Shown: positions 1 to 12,330 of the stretch, one piece after another
Layout: each line of letters starts with the position of its first letter
Numbering within the stretch: the first letter of the stretch is position 1
Assembly (NCBI RefSeq): GCF_020283565.1
Contig: NC_060059.1
Coordinates: forward strand, 37,378,338 to 37,442,337
Direction of reading: 5' to 3'
DNA: 64,000 nt
Source: Trifolium pratense
Lineage: Eukaryota > Streptophyta > Magnoliopsida > Fabales > Fabaceae
The notes under the pieces: model-generated
What the model was told of the DNA's origin: nothing
The model's database searches: none
The model's input: the letters and a program-made list of their open reading frames with translations, nothing else
Made by a program: the position numbers and the translations under genes

Positions 1-540
1 CAAGCAACCTACAAAGACAATAATAGCAAATAAAAGAAAGAAAATTATGCATATACAAAAAAAAACCCAACGTTGTATGATTCCATATTTATCAACGTTT
101 AATACAGGTTGTGCTGGTGATGATGGATATTGATTGATAGTGTTTGGCAGCCTTTGTCTCTCTTGTTCTCTTTGCAACTCATTACACTTAGTCCAAGTTT
201 TAGCTTGTTGAGTAAAAATTCGATTGTACTTGGTACCAATAGATACCAAAGCACATAAATTAACAGTTGCTGCTAAAGCTGAAAGTGTTGCAAGAAACCA
301 ACGATCTGAACATTTAAGAATAGTATTACGGTTGCAAAGTGTTGTTAGGATAACACCTTGGAAAACGAAATAGTAGTTTGCTAGTTGGAATGCGTTTGAT
401 TGGAGTCCACTCAAACGGGCTTCTTGTTTCTCTAATGCCTCTTCTAGTGCTTTTATTTCTTCATTTAGCTTTTCTTTCTGCTTCTCGAGTTTATCTTCAT
501 TTTCTTCATCAATACCATCATTGTTATTTTTGTTCACCAT
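1..540 (-). CDS. Uncharacterised coiled-coil membrane protein, 5' part (runs off window)
   Basis: Reading down from the ATG at 540 the frame stays open for 180 codons to the first base of the window, so the gene is cut by the edge. The product starts MVNKNNNDGI. Residues about 12-45 are rich in Glu/Lys/Leu and look like a coiled coil. Three hydrophobic stretches follow: about 50-68 (begins FQLANYYFVF), 81-102 (WFLATLSALA) and 158-180 (rich in F, I and C), suggesting a membrane protein. I believe legume genomes hold families of such 'putative transmembrane proteins', but I know no function. The last visible codons could be the end of an exon or part of a longer one. The plus-strand frame at 378-644 is its shadow. 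Confidence 0.6.
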   Translation of the reverse strand, partial: MVNKNNNDGIDEENEDKLEKQKEKLNEEIKALEEALEKQEARLSGLQSNAFQLANYYFVFQGVILTTLCNRNTILKCSDRWFLATLSALAATVNLCALVSIGTKYNRIFTQQAKTWTKCNELQREQERQRLPNTINQYPSSPAQPVLNVDKYGIIQRWVFFCICIIFFLLFAIIVFVGCL

Positions 541-700
541 GTTTACCTATTCAAGATAGTCACTTTGTTGATTGCACGTCCTTTAAATTGATATGGCTTG
601 TTTTATATAGAGGCGTTCAGTACAACTTGTACACGCTCTTATAATTTTTTTTTATTTTTTTATAATAGCTCTTATATTTATTTATTTATTTCATATGACT

Positions 701-702
<2 letters not shown>

Positions 703-796
<94 letters not shown>
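703..796. repeat. (AT)n microsatellite
   Basis: Uninterrupted AT dinucleotide run of about 94 bases, about 160 bp upstream of the start of the edge gene. The open frame that crosses it is only Tyr-Ile repeats and is not a gene. Confidence 0.95.
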
Positions 797-799
<3 letters not shown>

Positions 800-1552
800 T
801 TATGATTTGTTGACACCAAATCTAATCCATCCATTTAAGTTAATCCAATGGTCTTAAATCATTCACTTACTAAACTCACATGATATCCTTTATGTGATTT
901 GCTCCTTAATTAATTTGGTACCGAAAAATCTGATAACCATATCCTTTCCTTTGTTTTTTTCTTGAACAATATCTCTTAACGATGCATATGGATCTCTTGT
1001 TTTGATCATCATCACAAGTCACCACTACCACATATCAAATATTGGAATCTTGTACCAATAATAATTCATATAGTCATTTTTTTGGTTCGATCGATTGCTA
1101 ATTTTATTCTTCATTCCTTTGTGGAAGCATTTTGGAAGAATCCAGATTTTTACTAGCTTTCTTGATTTAAGAAAAAAATATCGATCATCAGCAAGGTGGA
1201 GCGTAATTATATTGTTACCCTCTAGGAAGATTAAATGTGCAAAAGAAAGATGGATACAAAAAATTAAAATAAATTAATTCATAATTCTGATGCAAAATTT
1301 GTACTTTATTGAAATTTGTACCGTATTCGAGAGAAGAGAGGTCACGTGTGAGAGCTGGAAGAAATTTCGTGGGAAAGATGGACGAAGTTAAGAAAATGAT
1401 TCAGACAAATATTGATCGAAAACTAAACACAGTGAATTAGGGTTTTTTTTTAGAGGACAATGAATTAGGAATTTTATTGAGAAAAAACAGATAATTAGGA
1501 ATTAATTCTCTAGAGATACAATCACATGATATTTTAAGGGAATTGATCCTAA

Positions 1553-1554
<2 letters not shown>
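797..1554. other. Intergenic, no gene seen
   Basis: AT-rich sequence with only short open frames lacking recognisable motifs. The small frame at 1095-1277 has no family resemblance I can see. Confidence 0.6.

Positions 1555-1621
<67 letters not shown>
1555..1621. repeat. (AT)n microsatellite
   Basis: Pure AT run of about 67 bases. Directly after it (about 1622-1700) is a short palindromic stretch around TTACACCGGTGTAA, which looks like the end of another small dispersed element. Confidence 0.9.
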
Positions 1622-1623
<2 letters not shown>

Positions 1624-1755
1624 GGAGGGATCAAATTACACCGGTGTAACATTTGAGTAATGTTACACCGCTCAATAACGCTTTAACGAATACATATTTT
1701 ACAAAATCCACCATTGGATTGAAAGCTTATATCGTATAGATCATATATATATAAC

Positions 1756-2536
<781 letters not shown>

Positions 2537-2672
2537 TTAAGTAGTCTAGTAGATAGAGTTTTGTCGAACCCTAAGGTGAATGAATAAGTGGATGTACATA
2601 GGTCGAACCTTAACCCTTGCATATATAATGTGATATCTCTGTTAAATGAGTTAAGCTCACGAGAACAAATGT
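2537..2672 (-). repeat. tRNA-derived SINE-like dispersed repeat (antisense copy)
   Basis: Read on the minus strand it gives a decayed form of GTGAGTTTAGCTCAGTTGG, then a tract like ATATTATATGCA, then a GTTCGA box. The same unit occurs near 6802 (plus), 19097 (plus), 32690 (minus, inside a hAT element) and as a fragment near 5232-5280 (minus). The boxes resemble a tRNA A box and B box, hence a SINE-type origin. The assignment is by pattern only. Confidence 0.55.
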
Positions 2673-3174
2673 GTGGTTATTTTTTTTAATGACAAATACG
2701 TATTATATATATAAATATAAAATCAGGAGTCGGAGTACAAAATAGGAGTACCAGAAGTACTCAACAAAAAATAAAAGACAAAATTAGTAAAAAGAGATAC
2801 ACCACTAAAACACCAAAATAGAACTCCTAGGAGCTAGAAACCACCACGGGCCCACGACCATCCAAAGCAACCACCAAGATAGGGGAGAGGACGAACCACT
2901 TGAAAGGAGCACCCAAGAGTATCACTCAACCAGAACCTGAAACAACGTACTAGGCACCACGTACATCCTCACCTCACCTTGGTGGACCAGCATAAAAGAG
3001 GTTGCACCTCCCACTCGTAGAGAGAGCAGAGGCTATCAGGGTTTTTATCTATAAATCATTTCCAGGAGGGGAGTTTCACCATATCCACAAGATATAGCTA
3101 GGCTTCAAAGAACTCTCCCGGGGAGCGTTTTCGTTAATCTCTCAAGGGTTTGAGATTCTTGGGTTGAGTCCAAA
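2673..3174. other. Intergenic, possibly decayed retroelement
   Basis: From about 2755 base composition is less AT-rich and the sequence leads into the zf-RVT remnant. It may be the body of the same LINE, but I cannot read a conserved reverse transcriptase motif in it. Confidence 0.4.
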
Positions 3175-3330
3175 GTGATTGTCAATTTATGGCAACTCCT
3201 TCAGAATAGGGTTCTAACTAGGCAAAACCTTCGTAGGCGGAGTGTGATGGTAGGATCTAATACTTTGTGTGTCTTTTTCGGGGCGTTTGAGAAGTCGGTA
3301 GATCACCTTTTCACTTCTTGTGGTTGGATA
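3175..3330 (+). pseudogene. LINE remnant: zinc-binding region of reverse transcriptase (zf-RVT)
   Basis: An open frame starting MIVNLWQLLQNRVLTRQNL continues with RRRSV, CVFFGAFEKSVDHLF and TSCG. This is the pattern of the zf-RVT segment that follows reverse transcriptase in plant non-LTR elements (…R.LT..NL.RR…C..C…E...HLF..C). The second Cys of the first pair is replaced by Phe (CVFFG), and no intact transcriptase precedes it, so it is a dead fragment. Confidence 0.7.
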
Positions 3331-4746
3331 CTTGGACAAATATCTCTGATTCTTACTATATATATCCTTGATATATAAATGCAATCAATGTGAACTTTTA
3401 ATATTCCAAGACAAATTTATAGTATTAATAAGAAATATTTTTTAAAAAAAGTAATACATACAATTAAAATTTTGTAGAGAATCATATAATTAAGAAAAAA
3501 TCAATTTCTCTATCAAAAAAAAAAAGAACAAATCAATTTTATTTTATTTTTTGTAAAATTTCTTTTAATTAGGGACGGGGGAGTGTTATATATAATATTA
3601 TTTTATACATTAAGTTTTTTTTTAAAAAAATCAACATTATTATTAATAATTGGTTACAAGAATTTTTTTTGTGTGTATTCGCCTTTCAATTCTTAGGAAG
3701 AAAACATGATAATTCGGAATTTGGCCTTAAGGTAAAGTAAAAAAATCCGACCAAGATTTATTTCTACAAAAAAGCAAACTTGATTATTCTTCCAAATAAG
3801 AACTTATTAATTACTTAATTTTTTTTTGTATTAATGTTCTGGTTCTCAAGGAAAGGGGATCTAGTAATCTAAAGTTTAACTGTGAGTTAAGTAAAATTTT
3901 ACAAAGAATAGTTTTCACCAAGATTTAAACTTTCAGATTCTTTTGAATGATTCGTCTAACGAGAACTCATTAATCACTTAAACTCAATTACGTGATTATT
4001 AATCACTTAAATTCAATGATTGAGTATGTTTTGTTGCTTGTGATCAAGATGCACGTTGATTAATTCTAATTAATCGGCTTATAGTTTTTTTATTTTGGTT
4101 CAATTTTATATTTATATTTTTTGTTCAACGGTTTTATAGTTTTATACTTGATATACATAAAGAATTTTTGACTTGGTCAGTTTTAATTAGATCATCATGA
4201 GTGTGTGGGCTTGGAAAAAGCCATTGAGAAAAAATAAATTTTGTGAATAAATTAAAGAAAATTATATACTCACCTCCCATAAGGTCTAATAAAATGACAA
4301 TAACACCTCTCTAGTTTTTTTTTTTTTTGTCAAAAAAAACACCTCTCTAGTTTTAAAGTATATGCAATGCAATGACCTCTTTTGAGTTCTCATTAAATAC
4401 ACAATCACCTCCCTTAACATTGTCTATTTATCCCTTAATCTCCAAACACATACAAGGAGAACGATGCTACAAAAAAACATCACAACATGAGCGTCGACAA
4501 GAACAACAACGATGGGTGATGAGGGAAATTAAAACGGATGTAACGGGAAGGGAGGTCTGTGATGGTTGAAAAAATAGAGGGGAGGTCAATTGTATTTATA
4601 TATAGTTCAAGGGAGATTGTTATTTCTTTGAGTATTTAAAAAGTTGTTACTAGCACCTTAATTCAAGTGTGGTGTTAGTATAAGAAGTGATTGTTGTATG
4701 TTAAATCGTATTAGTTTCGAGACCAGCTGCATTAAATAAAAAAAAG
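3331..4746. other. Intergenic, no gene seen
   Basis: AT-rich with many poly-A/T tracts. The open frame at 4372-4569 has no recognisable domain, and I do not support it as a gene. Confidence 0.6.
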
Positions 4747-5066
4747 CTTAACTACACATTTGGTCACTTACGTTTATTTTAAGTTTTAATTTGGTCTCTT
4801 ACGTTTAAAAAGTATCAATTTGGTTTCAAGTTAGTCCTTTCCATCAATTTTGTCACATGTGGCAGTCAATTTGCATATGTGGACAGACACGTGGCACTTG
4901 GACACACCGACACGTGTACTGTTCAAACGGTGTTAGTGACAAAACTAACGAAAAAGACTAACTTGAAACTTAAAATAAACGTAAGAGACCAAATTGATAC
5001 TTTTTAAACGTAAGAGACCAAATTGAAACCTAAAATAAACGTAAGAGACCAAATGTGTAGTTAAGC
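4747..5066. mobile_element. Fold-back MITE, about 320 bp
   Basis: The left end GCTTAACTACACATTTGGTC is the reverse complement of the right end GACCAAATGTGTAGTTAAGC. Inside, the unit 'ACGTAAGAGACCAAATTG' appears twice on the right and its complement on the left, so the arms are long and partly repeated. Flanks read AATAAAAAA on both sides, a possible 9-bp target duplication typical of Mutator-like elements, but the flank is low-complexity. Confidence 0.75.
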
Positions 5067-6801
5067 CAATAAAAAATCATATTAAGTAACAATGTTTTTG
5101 TATGCCTCAGCTAAATTAGATAAGTTTTTTACTTTTTGCTTTCTTTTTTGCGTTGTTAGAATTTTACCCTTAAATGAATAAATATAATTTCAAAAGTTTG
5201 AATTTCAACTTCTATATATATATATATATATAATGTGATGTTTCTATCGATTGAATTAAGTTAAGTTCACATATACGGATTCTTCGTTTTATCTATCATA
5301 TTTATTTGTACTAGTATATATTTCTCTTTTTTTCATGGCAAATATTATACCCATGGACATATTATGGAATAGGGTACTCCCCCCCCTCTACACTATAGAA
5401 GGTTTTGCTGCAAATATACTACTCTTCTTCGCCCAGTCTCATCGTCTAGTGTCACATCAAAAGAAACTTATTTTTTCCTTATCTTTCTACAGCCATAGAG
5501 AGACAAAAAATCTGCTGGAAGCACCGTTGTCACCCTAATCCACTTATGAATTTGATGAGAGGATTCTCTCATGTTAATTTAAGGTAAATTTTGTTTTGAG
5601 CCATTGATTTGGATAGAGAGATAAAAGAAAAAGGAGAAAAATGTGAATTAAAAGGTAGTGATTAAATAAATTGAGAAACATGAGAAAAAATAAATTAAAT
5701 TGAGGAACATGAGAAAAAACAAATAAAGAGAATCCATTCTCGAATTTGATACCAGGACAGAAAAGCATTTAAGCATAAAACAAAAGAAAGCATCCCAAGG
5801 CTAAGAAATGATATATAGAAAAACATCTAAATCCAAATTGATCATAAATTTTTGCTGAATGAGTTGTAAGGAAAAATATAAGAAAAAAGTACACCTCAAG
5901 TGCTTGTCAAATGATTATGATTATCACCTTTAAGTACTTTATTAATTTATAGACAAAAAATTATGTTCCTTTGTTTTTTTAAAAGTAATATAATAGAAGA
6001 AAAGCAACCAAGAGAAAGCCATTGAGGAACATGACACAATTTATTTATTTATTTGGCAGGAATTAACAAGAAAAATAGAAAGGAAACTATATACATTTAT
6101 TACATGAAGAATAATAAATAAAATAAAAAAGCAAATAAGGATGATTATGTTTTGGATAACATACCTTGATTAAAGAAAGATCATGGAAGAGTGAATTTGT
6201 GGAAACAAAGCAAATGAAATTGCTTTGAAAGGAGAAAATATATATGAGTTATAGCTTGAAGTGGAAAAAGAAAGAATTGATTGGAAGAGAAAAAACAGAA
6301 ATTGTGTTGAGGTGATTTAACAATTACATCAAAAAAAGGAATAAAGTACTTAAATCTAGCACAACTCAAAGGTTGCAGGCCATGAAATAAAAAATCAAAT
6401 GATTTGTTTATTATTTTTATCAAAAGAGCTGTTAATAACTCCGAGACATTTGGGGGAATATCTTAAGCATAGTTGACCTTTTCTCTTTCATTTCTACACG
6501 TTCAATTAATAATTATTTTAATTTTCTAAAAATAACATTCTAACATATTTTTCTAAAAGAAAAAAAATATAACATATTTTTTATTACCTCAACAAAGTTT
6601 TTTTTTTTTTTACATCGAACAAAAATGTTTTAATCAAGAAAACATTTAAGTAAAAAAAAATTCAAGAAAACATTTATTTTTATGTTTCCAAAAAAAAATT
6701 GTTTTAAGGAGAAAACATGATAAATTGGAATTCGGTCGAAAAATAATTAATGTCTTCTCAATAATTGTTTAACTCATAATTTAAATTTTGGTTCTTGTCC
6801 C
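5067..6801. other. Intergenic, no gene seen
   Basis: AT-rich. A short AT run lies near 5213-5232. Frames at 5335-5538, 5574-5768 and 6181-6423 lack motifs and are low-complexity. Nothing else is supported. Confidence 0.55.
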
Positions 6802-6875
6802 GTGAGTTTAGCTCAGTTGGTTGGATATTGCATTATACATGCAGGGGGCCAGAGTTCGAACCTTGATCATTCCAT
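6802..6875 (+). repeat. tRNA-derived SINE-like repeat
   Basis: Contains TTTAGCTCAGTTGGTTGGA (tRNA A-box-like) and, about 30 bases on, AGAGTTCGAACC (B-box-like). It cannot fold as a functional tRNA: there is no matching acceptor stem and no anticodon arm of proper length. Same family as the copies near 2537, 19097 and 32690. Confidence 0.6.
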
Positions 6876-7816
6876 TTATGTTAGTTTTTCTTTTTGCCAG
6901 AACTTAAACTCTGAATTTCTGATTCTTCAATTTTTAGCTCAACTAGTTGAGCTATATATTCCACCTTTTTATAGAGGATGCTTATCAGTGACTTGAACTA
7001 TCCTTAGAGTGAGCTCTTTGATAACAAATTGTATGTTTTTAAATTCATTAGATGATGAAGTGATACCATAATATTATCAGGTGCTAAATTTTTTACAAGA
7101 AAAATTATTAATAAATAATCAATTTTTTTGTTCAAATCCCTAACCATAGAGGTCGAGTCTGGCCTCACGTAGCACAACCCAAGCCACCATATTACACTTT
7201 GGCTTCCATGAAAATGAAAACTTGACAAAGTCCTCAGAAGAGGATTGGCTGAGTCATCAATAAATATAAACTAGATAAAGTGGTTGACATAAACGGAACA
7301 ACTTAGCCAAGACAATTGGCGCAACAATGTTGTTAAGGAATATGATTACGGATTTAGATTCATGTCATAGATGTTTCACGCAGTTACATGCAACAGATAA
7401 TTTCAGCTTTCAACAGCGGAATAAGTGGGTGGTTGTGGCCATGGCCACATCCAAAAAATAAGAAATTACTAGTACTAGTATATTTTTGGTATTTTTATAA
7501 ATTTAGCGCATAAGTCCCAAGAGGTCATGTGTCCTCCTCTCGGAGGGTAGGTCCTTTTTGTCTTTTTCTTTCTTTTTTTTTAAAAAAATCAATTCTTTGA
7601 TGACAAAATATTGTCTCAAGCCATTATAGCAAATATATTTTCCTAAAATAAGTTAATTTTCATATTTTTATATAAATACAAAAAATGCAAAATCTCTATT
7701 TTTTCTAAAAAAAAACACAACTATCGAAATCCCTCCCTTTATTCCAAAGTGCAATATATTTCCAAAGTGCACAATTTCTATTTCTAAAGTGCACTCCCCC
7801 ATTTGTTCAATATATC
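6876..7816. other. Intergenic, no gene seen
   Basis: AT-rich, with short local repeats of 'AAAGTGCA' near 7740-7800. No coding signal apart from the LINE remnant that follows. Confidence 0.55.
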
Positions 7817-8157
7817 AACTACCACTTTAGAATCCATATGTCGAAATCCCAATCTCCAAACATAACTCAAACCTTCCCACGCATCCCACAATTCCGCCAC
7901 CACAACACTACACTCACCCAAGCCTTTCGCAAAACCGCCAATCTATTCAGCACCAGTGCCTCTAATCAAGCCCCCACAACCACACTTGTTGGTATCCTTC
8001 TTTGCTCCATCCGTGTTAATAACAATCCAATCATCACTAGGAGGACACCAACCAATCGATCAGCTCACTCTAGAAGGAACAATAGTAATGTTACTCCTTG
8101 CATCTTTGTAGCATGCGATTTAACTGCTCATCATGTTCCTCCTTATTACGCCTAGTC
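7817..8157 (-). pseudogene. LINE remnant: RNase H-like domain with in-frame stops
   Basis: On the minus strand the frame reads WCPPSDDWIVINTDGAKK, then CGCGGLIRG, IGGFAKGLGECSVVVAELWD and AWEGLSYVWRLGFRHMDSK. This is the RNase H-like (RVT_3) pattern of plant LINEs: NTDG with the first catalytic Asp, GG.IR, AEL(W). At least two Trp positions have become stop codons (before SIGWCPP, and after GTGAE). It breaks off after the DSK/ILN segment. The 105-codon plus-strand frame at 7838-8155 is only its antisense shadow. Confidence 0.75.
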
Positions 8158-8419
8158 CATAACGAGTAACAAATATTTCCACAAATATCACACAACATAA
8201 TTTGATTAAATACTATGCGAAAAAGTTATAAACTACCAATTCACACAATCAAATTTGAGATTAATTTATATTCCAAAAATATCACAAAAAATAAATATTT
8301 ACTATATATTTTAAGAATATTTTAATAACCGACCAATTTAATTGGATGCACGTGTAAAATATTGAATGTGTAAAGTGGAAAAAATGAAAACCTATAAGAT
8401 TGGTTGATTGATATGATAA

Positions 8420-8611
8420 CGAATGTTATTTGTGCCGTCACCTTATAAGTTTTCAATCCTTTCATTCACACACGTTGGTTTTACACTTTCTTCTTCTTTC
8501 TCTCTCAAAAAAATTCCCCTTTTTTTCACTCTCTTCTTCTTCTTCTTCTTTCACACTCTCACAATCTCTTTCTATCTCTGGTAGAACAACAATAACTACA
8601 CAATCACAAAG
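8420..8611 (+). promoter_or_regulatory. Probable promoter and leader exon of the RING-H2 gene
   Basis: A TATA-like TTATAAG at about 8443-8449 is followed by a long pyrimidine-rich CTT/TC leader (8480-8575), typical of plant 5' UTRs. A GT donor follows CACAAAG at about 8611. The matching acceptor is TGCAG at 9862, 21 bases before the start codon. Inferred from sequence signals only. Confidence 0.5.
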
Positions 8612-8835
8612 GTTGGTAATCACCATATTTTCATCAACCTTTTAATTAATTAATTTGCTAATAATAATCGATTCTGATTAAGTATTTATTATGCCGGTGA
8701 TTAATCTACGCATATTCACCATACTCTCTTATTGAAACCATCGATTATTGAAAAAGCCTTATTCAATTTTACTTTTTTATTTATTTATTTATTTCCAGTT
8801 TTCAATTTTGATAAAAAAGGTTTCGTTTTTATTTT

Positions 8836-8868
<33 letters not shown>
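8836..8868. repeat. (ATG)n trinucleotide repeat
   Basis: Eleven ATG/GAT units in the leader intron of the RING-H2 gene. Confidence 0.9.
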
Positions 8869-9150
8869 CTTTTTTGAGGTTATTTTGAACCCTTAATTGA
8901 TATGAATAATAAAGACCTCTTTTTGTTTTTTGGGTTATTCATGTTGTTAATGTTATTTCAGTTTTTAACAATAGGTGTTAATATCGATAACTTTTATCTC
9001 ATAACTGAATTTTGAGTTATTTTCTCGTGTGATCATTGTGTATATAAGATGATATATGTTTTGTTTTGTGTAACTTGCATCATCATGGTTTTTTGGCTGT
9101 TCATGTTGATCATCATCACCATCATAATCGTCATCCTATCGTATCACTTA

Positions 9151-9251
9151 CTATTCCGGCCATAATTATAAGCAAAAGTTCATTTTTTTAAGAAAGTTGA
9201 TTCAATGTATTTGAAAAGTTGCTTTTTGCTTATAATTGTGGCCGGAGGGAG
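9151..9251. mobile_element. Stowaway-like MITE in leader intron
   Basis: The right end read in reverse is CTCCCTCCGGCCACAATTAT. The left end is CTATTCCGGCCATAATTATA. Both continue AAGCAAAA. The flanks are TA on both sides (9149-9150 and 9252-9253). CTCCCTCC ends with a TA duplication are the mark of Stowaway/Tc1-mariner MITEs. Confidence 0.8.
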
Positions 9252-9883
9252 TAATAGTTTTGGTTTGTTCCAGCTGAATATTATTATTGCAATCAGGGTT
9301 CATTGGTCTCTTAAGAGTACTAGTAATAATCTAATTAAGAGGGTGTTTTTAAGGGTTTATTAAGTTAAGACTTATCTTGTGATGCACTTGTAGAGTTGTA
9401 GACATGTTTGTTAGAGTTTATAAAATTAGTATATGATATATGCTTAAGTTGTTTTCTGCAGATAGCTTATTTTCATAAGTTGTCTTCAGCTTAGACGGAG
9501 TTTATTTAATTATTTTCATTCCCTATTTGATTTTAGAAGTAGCTCTTACACGATATATGGTTATCGAATACGCGCTTACGTAATTTTTATGAGCTTATAA
9601 TGATATTATGATGTGTAAATATGGCCGTTGGATTTAATGTAATTAGGCTGCATTGCACTTATCGTGATTGAATAATACGATAGTTCAGAGAATGGAAGTA
9701 TAAATATGTAGTCACTATCATGGCTGTAGCTACTAGGATTTCGTGGAGTGTTCCTGTTTGCATTATTTATATCAGGTCCGGTTGCTAGGAAAATCCAGAA
9801 AGTCAATTTGGCGTCAATATTTTGACTGTTTTATGAATTCTTTTATGCTCGATGTAATGCAGGTTTGAAGGTGTAATAAACCA

Positions 9884-11999
9884 ATGATGGATGAAAATCC
9901 TAAGAAAAAAGGCACCGATGGGATGGTAGCCCCTAAAAAAAGGATGAGCGTTGTGTTTAGAGACACCGCTAATACCAGAAATCGAAATGATCAAATTTGC
10001 AGCCGAGTAGGTTGCAGTAGTACTGCCAACCCTCCTAAGGTTGCTCAAGTCAGACCTTCCGAAAAAGGTAAATCTTCAAGGCCATCAATGCAGTCAACTT
10101 CAAGTGGCAAGGAGGTAATCGGTAGTTCCCGTAGAACAGCTACAAACCCAGCAAAACCACTTGTAAAGCCTCGGAGAACATTAACTTCAAGTGGACTTCA
10201 AGCTGACAAGGAAGGTAAAGAGTCTACTAATGTAACTTTGACGGAAGTAAGAAAATCTAGCGGGGTATCAAATTTAAGTTCTCAAAGGAATTTTAATCAA
10301 AGACCTGGAACTAGATTTAGTCAACGAGAAAATGAAAGCATTCGTCCGGCGAAACAAGCTGTTTCTAGCAGCAAGTATGGATTGAGGAACCTCAGATGCA
10401 ATACTATATCTGATATCATCCCTTCTTCTTGCTCATCATCAGATTCTACCCTTAATAGAAAGAAGGCTATGGTAAAAAAGATAAACACTGGAGGGGAAAG
10501 TAGCTCAACTGTGAAAGGGAAGATGACCGGTTCTTCATTGGAAGGATTGAATTCTGGCTCCAGAAATGGAATATCTATATCTGAGGCAAGAGGATCTAAA
10601 AATATTCCTCCTCGTAGGGACAATAGCAGAACAACAGTTAGACCTGAAAGATCGATTAGTCGTTATGCCAGGGGAGGATTGTCTAGCCAAGGAAATGAAA
10701 ACCTCACGGAAACCAATGAGCCCCGTGTTCAGTTACCTAGTTCGCCTCATCGTATTGATCTTAATTCTCCTGTCATTGAAGTGTTAAGTGATATTATGCC
10801 TATCTCTCCTGAAGAATATGACACCCCTCATTCTCTAATAAATCAGAATGGATTTCGGCGTTACGATATGGACAATATTTCTGAGGTAACTTTTGATGTA
10901 AACATGGGATGAGAGGGTATATTTATTATGATCTATGATGAGAGCTTAAAATGTAAGTACTATTTTTTAATTGGATGTAGGTATTATTGGCACTAGAGAG
11001 AATTGAGCAAAATGAAGAGTTAACCCATGAGGTAATTATAGATAAATAAAATAAAATTAACTTGACTTAATTTGCTAGTTATTTAATTCTCTCATTTTTA
11101 TCTTTGCAGCAAATTCGTTTACTAGAGACCAACTCGATTGTTAGCGGGCTTGACTTATATGATCGTCATAGAGACATGCGATTGGATATTGATGACATGT
11201 CATACGAGGTATGTTTATTCTGTAAGGTTCAGAAAATCAGTTTATTACATCCTTTTCTCATATCAATTGTGTTTGGATAAAAATATTCATAAGCACGCAT
11301 GTTTCTAAAAGCAATATTGGGTATATGACCTAGGCCTTATTGATGTTTAATGTTAGAATCGTGAATGAGAGAGTTTGGAGAGGTAACTGTGTTGAGCGAG
11401 GTGACTTTGAAAAGGGATTACTCTCTTTGGAAATAAAAATCTTTGGACTTTCCTTTAAATTTTATATCTATCTATTTGTATTATATTAATGACAGGAACT
11501 CTTAGCTCTTGAAGAGAGAATGGGTACCGTGAGCACAGCTCTAACAGAAGAAGCACTCTCAGATAGTCTTAAAAGAAGTACCTATCAGTCTGCGCCTTCA
11601 GATGATGCATCCAACTGTGTTAATGGGGATAAGGGCGATATCAAATGCTGCATTTGCCAGGTATTTTTTGCAACATTTATTGAAACTTTTCAAAGGATGA
11701 TGCTCATTTCAGCATTGCTCAAATGTTATATAGCCAATGTTTAGCTATTTACTAGGATTCAGCTTGACAAACTTAATTGATGAAATTTAATGATGACTAG
11801 AATGATTTTGTTACAAGATTTGATTTAGATAAATTTACGTAATTTTCAGGATGAATATGTTGTTGGAGATGAAGTTGGGAGACTGCAATGTTCACATAAG
11901 TATCATGTTGATTGCATACAGGACTGGTTGAGGTTGAAGAACTGGTGCCCTATTTGCAAAGGGTCAGCGGCACTGTCCAATTCATCGCCATCTCATTAA
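9884..11999 (+). CDS. RING-H2 finger E3 ubiquitin ligase, 488 aa, five coding exons
   Basis: Exons 9884-10885, 10981-11031, 11110-11208, 11496-11660 and 11850-11999; all joins are GT-AG and in phase 0. Residues 1-335 are Ser/Arg/Lys-rich and probably disordered (start MMDENPKKKGTDG). The next exons add a short helical part (EVLLALERIEQNEELTHE) and SYEELLALEERMGTVSTAL, a block I know from MBR/HIP1-type plant RING ligases. The C-terminus holds a full C3H2C3 RING: CCICQDEY, then LQCSHKYHVDCIQDWL and WCPICK, which binds two zinc ions and recruits an E2. The substrate is unknown, and the basic tail suggests a nuclear role. The first of two adjacent ATGs was taken. A leader intron of about 1.25 kb precedes it. 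Confidence 0.9.
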
Positions 12000-12154
12000 T
12001 TGCATTGGTCTTTCCCATTTGTACAAAACTGTTCCTTTCTTTTTCCTTCTGCACAAAGTATAGTTGTTTCTAGTCTCTTCTAATTGGTCCTATGTATATA
12101 GCAAATTAGTTCATCCCATTTAATGATGAAATAAACCGTGGCTTAACGGGCTCA

Positions 12155-12330
12155 AGTGGGATCTAGATTCTCTTCAGTCACAAAAACACACTCACCAAAT
12201 TGGATTCATTGGGTGAATATTAGACGGCTCACATTATGATTTTCAAAACATGAACTCAAAATGTGAACCGTCTAATGGTTTCGATCAATAACCGCATTTT
12301 TTGTGTGACAGCAGAGAATTTGTTTCCACT
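12155..12330. mobile_element. MITE with imperfect inverted ends
   Basis: The left end AGTGGGATCTAGATTCTCTT pairs imperfectly with the reverse of TTCTCTGCTGTCACAC…; both continue into GTCACA.AAAAA. An inner palindrome pairs TTAGACGGCTCACAT with ATGTGAACCGTCTAA. Related 'CCGTCTAAT' hairpins occur near 43236-43370 and 49262-49330. It lies just after the 3' end of the RING gene. Confidence 0.6.

Noticed and set aside
598..798. Open frame of Tyr-Ile repeats
   Set aside because: Translation of an AT microsatellite; no gene.
6802..6875. Possible tRNA gene
   Set aside because: A- and B-box-like strings are present, but no acceptor stem or proper anticodon arm can be formed; several similar degenerate copies exist, so SINE-like.
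7838..8155. 105-codon plus-strand frame
   Set aside because: Antisense shadow of a LINE RNase H remnant on the minus strand.
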